Shown: positions 57,265-64,000 of the stretch, piece by piece
How positions within the stretch are numbered: position 1 is the first letter of the stretch
How the letters are laid out: every line of letters begins with the position of its first letter
The notes under the pieces: generated by a model
What the model was told of the DNA's origin: nothing
The model's database searches: none
The model's input: the letters and a program-made list of their open reading frames with translations, nothing else
Source of the DNA: Ochromonas danica
Lineage: Eukaryota > Sar > Chrysophyceae > Chromulinales > Chromulinaceae
Direction of reading: 5' to 3'
Assembly: GCA_015146655.1 (NCBI GenBank)
Contig: VKHL01000003.1
Coordinates: 1-64,000 of the forward strand
DNA: 64,000 nt
Translations under genes and position numbers: made by a program

Positions 57265-60200
57265 ATGGAAGCCAAGCCTATAGTCAGAGATGGCATCGTA
57301 AGAATAGGCGACTATGTCTCCTTTCGATTTCCTAAATATCAAAGCTATCTTAGCGCAGAAGGAATTTTAGTGGAAGACGTCTTCGTGTCACCTGAACTTT
57401 CTTTCTTCGAAGAGCACCTCTTCCAGATTTACGTTCAGCGGCAATACTCGGCGACGAATGAGCTAGAAGACTTCGTTCGCGTCAACGGAGAGGATCCTTC
57501 AGGAGATGCCAGTGCGATGTCTCACATGGACGCTTTGATTCGTGGAAAGGAGAATGAGACAGTTCTCAATAAAACTGTGATGAAGAATAAGACAGGAAAC
57601 ATAGTTTGCTTTGGTGATGCCATACAACTTCTTCATGTCAAGTCTAATAAATTCATCACTGTTAATGGCAGTGATTTGGCACGTGATGAACGAGAAAACA
57701 TGCGCGTCAGTCTGAGCGATGATGGCGGTGTCTTATCTTGGATCAAAATCATGCCCCGATATAAGATTAATCGTGAAGGAGAACCTTTGACCAATGGGAC
57801 AGAGATTTTGCTCAAGATATCAGAACGTGCCAATGAATACTTACATTGTGCAGACAGACCGCCACCCAAAGGCAAGTTTCGGGAAGTCAACTCCTCTCTT
57901 GATGCACCGACTGGATGGAAGATTAGTATATATCACTCTGCTGAAGAAGTTGCGAATACAGCGTTGTTGTTAACGGGGCAATTGGTCTATATTCGCGACC
58001 CGGAGTCGCAGTCCATGTTATCGCCACTCAGCAGACCGTTGACTTTAGACCCTCCCACGGTTGCTACGGGAGCACCCACGCCAATGATTGAAGGAGGGGG
58101 TGGTTTCGAAACACCTTGGTCCTCGTGGTCGAAGAAAGTGACAACAGTCGAGGATGGAAGCAAGAGCGATAATGAGAATGACGATGACGTGAGCCTTTCT
58201 TCATTTGATGAGTACATTCGGGACCATGGTTGTGTTGCATTCCGTCTAGTTCATGAAGACACAATAAATTCTGACGCTTTGTGGATGATGGAATCCAAGA
58301 GCATCACCAAGGGTGGAATACTGAAGTATAAAACAGATCGTGTGCACTTTCGCCATCTTAACAGTGGACTATATCTTGGTGTCGTTTGTCAAGATGATCA
58401 CAATGATGGTGAAATTTTCCGCTTGACGCTCGAGCCTCGCCCCAGCGAACGCTATACACTTTTCACCATCAACGAGCTGCATAGTCCGAACGAAGTCCTG
58501 AGCAATGCAAAGGCTGTGCAAATAAAGCACTTTCTAAATAATGTGTATCTTGAGAGAGGGCATTATAATGATGGCCAGAAGGTTCACTCTGCAAGCTTGA
58601 CCAGAACCAAAGCAAAAGCGGTTAGCCTAATTATGAGCAGATATGCACAAAAGGACAAGATGCTGACAAAAGTATTGTCCGCTACCGGAGCGGAAACGCT
58701 CGATATATATTTTAGCAAGGCAGCTGCTTTTCATTTAAGCAGATATTGCAAGGCGTTGGCAATGCCATCAGTGATGACAGCAGAGTCTTCGACCGTTTGG
58801 CCCCGCTTGGACAAGCACGAAGCAAAGCTATTCACAAACTTTATCGCAAGAATCACTTTGTTCGTACGAGGGTTTCCTATCCAGTTCAAACTGAGGGCTG
58901 ATGATCTCACTAAGTTCAAAGGTGGGAAGTTCATTATATCTCGAAGGCAAAATATTCTGAGAGAAGTTGGTGTGCTACAGCTTGTTATGACCATGATCAA
59001 AGCGCTCCAACCTCTAACTGATATCTTGGCGCTTGACTCGTCGACTAATCGTTTAGGCAAAGCAGGTTTTGTAGAAATGGGAAAAGAGGTGCTTTCAGAA
59101 TGTCTCCAATTGGTGTTTGATCTTGTCAGGAAGAATACGGCTAATCAACTGTACATTGCTGATCATCTGCTAGTAATCTTGGAGCATGTCAGTGGCGATA
59201 AACTTGCTGCTAAGGTTGCGCAGGAGCTATTAAGTAGCAACAGAGAACTCCAAGAGACTAAGATTGGGAAGCGAGAGATAACTATTTTTACGGACAAAGT
59301 TCGTGAAACACCGATGAATGCTATGTATCTCCAACTGCTACGGACTTGTTGTTCATGCGCTGGGGAGGGTTTACCCAGAAATCAAGAGACTGTGTCAAAT
59401 ATATTATACAATGGGACATGTGATTCTCTAGTGAGTATTCAGGTGAGAGATGATTCGCCGATTATGGTCGATTGGGGAGTTGGTAGTCGAAGCTATGAAG
59501 TTTTCCTTCAGCCCTATTTAGCCAATGGCAAGATCCGCGGGAAAGAGTTGCACTCGGTTGGACTTCCACTAATTACTTTGAGATGGTCTGATAAGTCATC
59601 ACGCTTTGCGGCTGCAAAAATCTTTGACAAGACAGACGTACAAGTGAACGATTTGTTTGTGGCATCAGTAGCTCCAGTTTCAGCCGCTGCAATGGTGATC
59701 AAAAGTGGTGTGAGTGGCATGGCCTTTTCTAAAGCCGCGACGAAGAGAGTTATTGCAGATTTTGTCGTTGCTCAATTGCTTTTAGCAGCTGAGATGTGTC
59801 TGGGTCGAAATTATCCGATCATTCAGAGATTGGAGCATATCTACTCATATGAGCTTTTGGTTTCTTTGTTGCGCTTGCAATTAAGTGAAGATTTAAGCGG
59901 AGCTGCGGCGTATCTTTTGCTTTGCTTGTATGTTGATAGAGAGCCACAGACGGAAATCCCATTGCCTCGATTAACTCGTACTATTACGGAGATTGTCAAG
60001 TTGAATAATAAAGATCTTCTTTGTGTTGATAAAGAGAGAGAAGCCCAGTTTGCATTTCTGCAAGTCATTATTTCTAATCATTTGGCTTCCATTCGGAATT
60101 TACCTGTCATGACATCCACTTCCAACATGATTCGACTATTACACTCCTTGGTAAAGTTCAATTTTTATGGCAATATTGATAAGATGAAAGATGTGATCGA

Positions 60201-63200
60201 AGGCTTGATGAAGTGCGTTCGTAGAGGAGATTACGATCTTACCGACACAGCGGATCAAACCGGGGTGAGTATGAGTGTGAAAAAGCTTGCTGCACAAAGT
60301 AGAAGTGTGTCGAGGAGATCTAGCCGAATTACTACATCTTCGTCAAAGAGTGCATCTGCAACTTCCATGCCTGCTCCGCTGATATCTGATTCCAGCAGTC
60401 ATAGTTTGCCAGGTTCTCCGCCAACTGTTCCTCCTCCTCCTGGCAGTGCAAGTAAGACAAGGAGTTTAGGTGGTGAATTGTTAGCAGGACAATTGCTTGA
60501 ATCGTTGGAATCACTGGAAGCTCAGTATATAATGCTCATCTTCTTGGCTTGTAGTATTGCCGTGTCCATTTATATTGCAATCAAAGGAATTGACAAGACT
60601 GGCGAGCTTCTCTTCGAAATAGTAGTTTTTGTTGTCTTTACCACCGAATTGTTGTTGCATATGATTCTATACGTGATCGTCAACGGTGGAATTACAGGGT
60701 TTCTATCTTCTTGGGACGATGTATTAGATTTCATTTCAGTGGGCCTTTATGTTGGTGCTTTCATCGGTACACGCACTTTGGCACTCTTCGCCAATATTGG
60801 TCGGGCCACTCGTATGATTACAGTTGTTCGCATTCTACTAAAGCTTCGAAATGCCAGAAAGCTTGCTGACACGTCTCACAAAGACAATCAATCAACATGG
60901 AAAACACCCGATCGATACTTGAAGACTCCCGAGACTTCACTGGAGATCTTCGTGCAAATGGTCCATGTTCTATATACTGTCCAGACGAATGTTGAGGATT
61001 GGCGTCTTTCCATCCTTCTAATCAAATTTTCAAAATGGGCACAAGATCCAAAATCTTCCAAGGAGATGGTAAATGATATATTTATAAGTGTAATTCAAGA
61101 TACTTCAGAGCTAAGCGCTGCACGTACCGAAGAAAGTGATGATATCCTCATCGATCTCTTGATGTACCACTACCCGCCACTTGTGCAAGCAACTCTCGAG
61201 CTACTAATGACCCACCACTCTTCGGCCAAGTTATTCCATGAGAATCTCAGTAAACTTCAACTCATCAGCTCTGAAACAGGAGAGTTGAAATACAATAAAT
61301 TAGAAAAGATCGTCAATGATTTGAAACGAGATGCTGAAACACATGAATTGTGGGGTAAGCTTATTAATGCGGATCATCGCAAAATTAGCAATGAAATGCA
61401 TAAGAACCTCACTGAACTCATCAATGAGCTTCGTAAAGTGCGTGAAATTTTGCATTTTGATGAAAAGTGCGAGCCCATACCCTTCATCCAAAACATTTTG
61501 CGCAATTTGGGATGTTTCTCAGTTTGTATGAAGATTGCTCAGTTGGTGTCAACTATTGACAAAGACGAAACATTCAGTGAATGCCACTTGAATACTCGCA
61601 ACTTAGCTTTGACTGCTAATCGTGTTCTCTATTGGTTTGTACTGGACAACCCAACGAATCAAGCGCTTGCTTATGCCGAGTTGAAGTTTTTCATCAAGAC
61701 AATTGACATGAAGATCGACAGTCACAAACTAATCAAAGCAATCTTTCACAATAATATTGAGCTCATGGAGTCTGTGCCCAAGAAGTATATCGAGGAGTTC
61801 ATTGACATGATTTGTAATATTGGTCGATTTCCTCAATACTTGGCGTTGATGTCGTCTATCATTAGCGTGGGAGAGAAGAATGTGATTGGGAATCAGTATG
61901 CTGTTATCAAGCTTATGACTTCACCCGAAAACCAAAAGAAAGTCGTTCAGTTCTTTGTTCCTGTGAGCCATCCCGATTATGCAAAGAAAATTCGTTTGAT
62001 GACACACTATATGAACGCTATTGATGTCGCGGTTGATGACTTGCCGTCAGATCTGGCGTATCATTTGGAATTGATGGGCTTATTGAGTTCTTGTACTATT
62101 GGTAGATCGGGTATGACAACCATCGAAGCCAAAGTGCAGTCCATGTTCAACTTTGTCGATATAGTAGACGCCATATTAGATCCACAATGCCTGCTATTGG
62201 CCAAAATCCGTCTGGGCCTATTCCTATATAATGGTATGCTCGATGTGGAAACCCCACTTCCTGCTGTTAAAGATGCTAATTGTATTTGGAAACTAATCAT
62301 AGCATCGCAAGATGTCTTTGTCTTTGCAAAAGATGACCTACGCACAATCGAAAAGAATGGCTGGGAAGCTTCCACCAGCTGCAGACAAAAAGTTGAGTAC
62401 ATGCTCGTCAATGCAATGATTCTCGAATCCTATTTCTCTGCTTATTACGATCATACAATCTTCAAACCTGAAGCTGGGCAAACAGTTCCTGGGGTGGAGA
62501 GAATACAAATCAAAGAGCATCAAGCGAATACAATCATCCAAACTCTATACTCTCGTATAATGGCTATTTATGAAATGAGAAGCCCTCTCCTTGCACGCGA
62601 ACATCATGAAGTGTTATTCAATACACTGGTTGCGTTGAACAATGCAGCAAAGGAGAAGATGATTGCTCAAGTTGAAAACCTGCATGACAGTTTCTTGCGC
62701 TCAGCGGAAGAATATAATCGAGAAGATGCTCATACTTCAATGAAATCTTTCGATGAATTTCTCTACCATGTGGATCAAAGCAGTGAAATCAAATCATTTG
62801 TTGATGATCAAGTGCTGGGCTTCATTGAGAAGATCGAGAAATTGCCGTGGAAAGCGAGCCTCCTCGAAGCTGGAGGGAATCATCGATACACGGAAGTCTG
62901 TTTTGAACCTTTGATAGAAAGGTTGGTTCATCATGTTCGTGGGTCTATCCAAATTGTTCTTCACGGAGAAGATACTATCAAGTTCTTGGATACCAAGTCG
63001 ACAAAAACTTGCACTTGGATCTTGCGTATCTTCCGTCGCATGGTGGAAAATCGTTGGGGTATGTCAATCTACGAGCGAGATGATGATGGAGGTGAAGAAC
63101 AAGACGACGCTGTGGCTGATCTCATGATCGTCTATAACGACAGTCAAATGAGTGAAATGTGCTTGGATTTAATTGCCAAAGGAGTAGATGTTGTCCTTCA

Positions 63201-64000
63201 ATCCGAGGCTCTCAAGCTGTTAGTTGCGATGCTTTTCAAAGAAGGAGGAGCACTGGCCATTCAGAAATCAATCCATGCTCATCTATCACAATCAGGATCA
63301 GATATTTTCTTTCGCACTGTGAGGCAAATGCTAAATAATCTCATGTCGTGGCATCGATGGAATGGAGTGATTGTGTTGAATGAAGGCGATGATCCTGAAC
63401 TACCCGATGAACTCATTCTTGTTCGCTGTCTGCAACTGATGTGTGAAGGGCATTTCCGTCCCAATCAAGACATCATGCGGGAGCAATCCAACAACAATAC
63501 TTCTATTAATTTATTGGATGACTTTGTGCTTTACTTGCAGACGTTAGACGGTCTGAAATGCCGCACATCAACCACAGCCTCTCTGGCCGTGGCCGCTACT
63601 GTCCTTGAGGTGATTCAAGGCCCTTGTGAGGGAAATCAAGAGTACTTTGCTTTGAATACTGAATTGATTGAGACGCTAAATCGTGTGATTAGACAGCATC
63701 CAGTGCACGATTGTGAAGAACAGCAAGAACTGGAATTGAAGAAAGCTGCAATTGACATTTTCCAGGCTCTGCTTGAGGGACAAGCTCGGAAAACAGCCGT
63801 CTATGAGCGCATGCTCAGTGTCATTCATGTAGATGTCATTCTTGTATTATGCAAGGGGTCTACTACTGCCAGCGATGCCAAAACCGCGGGAGCAGAGCAA
63901 GAAAGTGAAGAGAGTGTCATGCTTAAGACCGAAAGCTTGGTCTTAATGCAAATGTTAACTGATTTTCGACCAAGTTTAAAGAAGGAATTGGATATTGATG
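57265..64000 (+). CDS. ITPR: IP3-receptor-type calcium-release channel with an internal voltage-sensor-like domain (partial)
   Basis: One unbroken frame of 2245 codons runs off the window end. Residues 1-190 match the IP3-receptor N-terminal trefoil (IRIGDYVSFRFPKY, then CFGDAIQLLHVKSNKFITVN and RVSLSDDGGVLSWIKI). Residues 190-440 are MIR-like, with a long insert. RIH-type helical regions follow. Residues 1000-1080 are a Ser/Pro-rich linker. Residues 1085-1200 hold four hydrophobic helices like a voltage sensor (listed separately). After more helical solenoid, the RIH-associated domain lies near 2040-2210, with ILVRCLQLMCEGHF and VIQGPCEGNQ as firm family blocks. The pore and C-terminus should lie beyond the window; animal IP3 receptors have about 2700 residues. 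Such channels release calcium from ER or vacuolar stores. The Arg-rich IP3-contact loop (RTTGR in animals) is not recognisable, so IP3 may not be the ligand. Confidence 0.93.
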   Translation, partial: MEAKPIVRDGIVRIGDYVSFRFPKYQSYLSAEGILVEDVFVSPELSFFEEHLFQIYVQRQYSATNELEDFVRVNGEDPSGDASAMSHMDALIRGKENETVLNKTVMKNKTGNIVCFGDAIQLLHVKSNKFITVNGSDLARDERENMRVSLSDDGGVLSWIKIMPRYKINREGEPLTNGTEILLKISERANEYLHCADRPPPKGKFREVNSSLDAPTGWKISIYHSAEEVANTALLLTGQLVYIRDPESQSMLSPLSRPLTLDPPTVATGAPTPMIEGGGGFETPWSSWSKKVTTVEDGSKSDNENDDDVSLSSFDEYIRDHGCVAFRLVHEDTINSDALWMMESKSITKGGILKYKTDRVHFRHLNSGLYLGVVCQDDHNDGEIFRLTLEPRPSERYTLFTINELHSPNEVLSNAKAVQIKHFLNNVYLERGHYNDGQKVHSASLTRTKAKAVSLIMSRYAQKDKMLTKVLSATGAETLDIYFSKAAAFHLSRYCKALAMPSVMTAESSTVWPRLDKHEAKLFTNFIARITLFVRGFPIQFKLRADDLTKFKGGKFIISRRQNILREVGVLQLVMTMIKALQPLTDILALDSSTNRLGKAGFVEMGKEVLSECLQLVFDLVRKNTANQLYIADHLLVILEHVSGDKLAAKVAQELLSSNRELQETKIGKREITIFTDKVRETPMNAMYLQLLRTCCSCAGEGLPRNQETVSNILYNGTCDSLVSIQVRDDSPIMVDWGVGSRSYEVFLQPYLANGKIRGKELHSVGLPLITLRWSDKSSRFAAAKIFDKTDVQVNDLFVASVAPVSAAAMVIKSGVSGMAFSKAATKRVIADFVVAQLLLAAEMCLGRNYPIIQRLEHIYSYELLVSLLRLQLSEDLSGAAAYLLLCLYVDREPQTEIPLPRLTRTITEIVKLNNKDLLCVDKEREAQFAFLQVIISNHLASIRNLPVMTSTSNMIRLLHSLVKFNFYGNIDKMKDVIEGLMKCVRRGDYDLTDTADQTGVSMSVKKLAAQSRSVSRRSSRITTSSSKSASATSMPAPLISDSSSHSLPGSPPTVPPPPGSASKTRSLGGELLAGQLLESLESLEAQYIMLIFLACSIAVSIYIAIKGIDKTGELLFEIVVFVVFTTELLLHMILYVIVNGGITGFLSSWDDVLDFISVGLYVGAFIGTRTLALFANIGRATRMITVVRILLKLRNARKLADTSHKDNQSTWKTPDRYLKTPETSLEIFVQMVHVLYTVQTNVEDWRLSILLIKFSKWAQDPKSSKEMVNDIFISVIQDTSELSAARTEESDDILIDLLMYHYPPLVQATLELLMTHHSSAKLFHENLSKLQLISSETGELKYNKLEKIVNDLKRDAETHELWGKLINADHRKISNEMHKNLTELINELRKVREILHFDEKCEPIPFIQNILRNLGCFSVCMKIAQLVSTIDKDETFSECHLNTRNLALTANRVLYWFVLDNPTNQALAYAELKFFIKTIDMKIDSHKLIKAIFHNNIELMESVPKKYIEEFIDMICNIGRFPQYLALMSSIISVGEKNVIGNQYAVIKLMTSPENQKKVVQFFVPVSHPDYAKKIRLMTHYMNAIDVAVDDLPSDLAYHLELMGLLSSCTIGRSGMTTIEAKVQSMFNFVDIVDAILDPQCLLLAKIRLGLFLYNGMLDVETPLPAVKDANCIWKLIIASQDVFVFAKDDLRTIEKNGWEASTSCRQKVEYMLVNAMILESYFSAYYDHTIFKPEAGQTVPGVERIQIKEHQANTIIQTLYSRIMAIYEMRSPLLAREHHEVLFNTLVALNNAAKEKMIAQVENLHDSFLRSAEEYNREDAHTSMKSFDEFLYHVDQSSEIKSFVDDQVLGFIEKIEKLPWKASLLEAGGNHRYTEVCFEPLIERLVHHVRGSIQIVLHGEDTIKFLDTKSTKTCTWILRIFRRMVENRWGMSIYERDDDGGEEQDDAVADLMIVYNDSQMSEMCLDLIAKGVDVVLQSEALKLLVAMLFKEGGALAIQKSIHAHLSQSGSDIFFRTVRQMLNNLMSWHRWNGVIVLNEGDDPELPDELILVRCLQLMCEGHFRPNQDIMREQSNNNTSINLLDDFVLYLQTLDGLKCRTSTTASLAVAATVLEVIQGPCEGNQEYFALNTELIETLNRVIRQHPVHDCEEQQELELKKAAIDIFQALLEGQARKTAVYERMLSVIHVDVILVLCKGSTTASDAKTAGAEQESEESVMLKTESLVLMQMLTDFRPSLKKELDID
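60517..60865 (+). other. Voltage-sensor-like four-helix domain inside the IP3-receptor-type channel
   Basis: Residues 1085-1200 of the channel read as S1 to S4. S1 is about YIMLIFLACSIAVSIYIAI. S2 is about LLFEIVVFVVFTTELLLHMI with acidic residues facing inward. S3 begins with WDDVLDFISV, like the W-N-x2-D start of S3 in voltage-gated channels. S4 has Arg at 1180, 1183, 1189 and 1195 on a strict three-residue spacing, with Thr1186 and Leu1192 filling the other two positions and Lys1193 nearby. No S5-pore-S6 follows; the sequence returns to soluble helical solenoid. There is no splice signal or frame change at either edge, so the domain belongs to the same reading frame. Confidence 0.75.

Noticed and set aside
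1-64000. Transposons, retroelements, CRISPR arrays or bacterial operons
   Set aside because: No transposase, reverse transcriptase, integrase, long terminal or inverted repeats, or spacer arrays were seen. The genes are eukaryotic with spliceosomal introns.

Overview
This is nuclear DNA from a eukaryote, most likely a photosynthetic stramenopile (ochrophyte alga) with a flagellated cell or stage. The lineage call rests on an aureochrome, a bZIP-LOV blue-light transcription factor known only from photosynthetic stramenopiles. The call of motile flagella rests on HYDIN, a central-pair protein of the axoneme, and on a POC16/WDR90-type centriole and cilium protein. Genes are tightly packed on both strands. 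Most introns are 55-120 nt with GT-AG ends, and several genes have very small first exons (ATG alone, 7 nt, 27 nt, 36 nt).

Layout. 0.7-3.2 kb: SAPS-domain regulatory subunit of PP6-type phosphatase (-). 3.6-6.8 kb: CCCH-finger terminal nucleotidyltransferase / non-canonical poly(A) polymerase (+). 7.0-7.8 kb: small protein with a signal peptide (-). 9.1-24.2 kb: HYDIN, almost all in one 14.7-kb exon (-). 24.5-31.5 kb: POC16/WDR90 in 14 exons, with one apparent one-base frame slip (-). 31.8-32.6 kb: coiled-coil protein (+). 32.8-34.1 kb: EHD-type dynamin-like ATPase without an EH domain (-). 34.8-35.9 kb: decayed or unresolved coding region (-). 36.1-37.6 kb: four-pass RING-H2 E3 ligase (+). 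37.9-40.0 kb: PP2A scaffold subunit A/PR65 (-). 40.4-41.3 kb: aureochrome (-). 41.8-43.3 kb: DEAD-box helicase DDX49/Dbp8 (-). 43.5-49.6 kb: NUP98-NUP96 precursor (-). 49.9-50.9 kb: seven-pass membrane protein (-). 51.1-52.0 kb: VTC1-type vacuolar transporter chaperone (+). 52.1-57.0 kb: unrecognised 1535-residue acidic protein (-). 57.3 kb to the window end: the first 2245 residues of an IP3-receptor-type calcium-release channel (+).

The most striking observation is in the last gene. Its order of N-terminal trefoils, RIH-like helical regions and RIH-associated domain is that of an inositol-trisphosphate receptor. In the middle (residues 1085-1200, about 60517-60865) it carries a four-helix segment with the marks of a voltage-sensor domain, including an S4-like helix with Arg at every third position except two. 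The arginine-rich IP3-contact loop is not recognisable. This suggests a voltage-sensing relative of the IP3 receptor. The channel pore would lie beyond the window.

Most genes are housekeeping and do not form one pathway. Still, HYDIN, POC16, the coiled-coil gene beside POC16, the acidic protein with repeated Y-x2-[DE]FE motifs and the calcium channel form a loose set that could concern flagella and their calcium control; this is inference from content and adjacency only.
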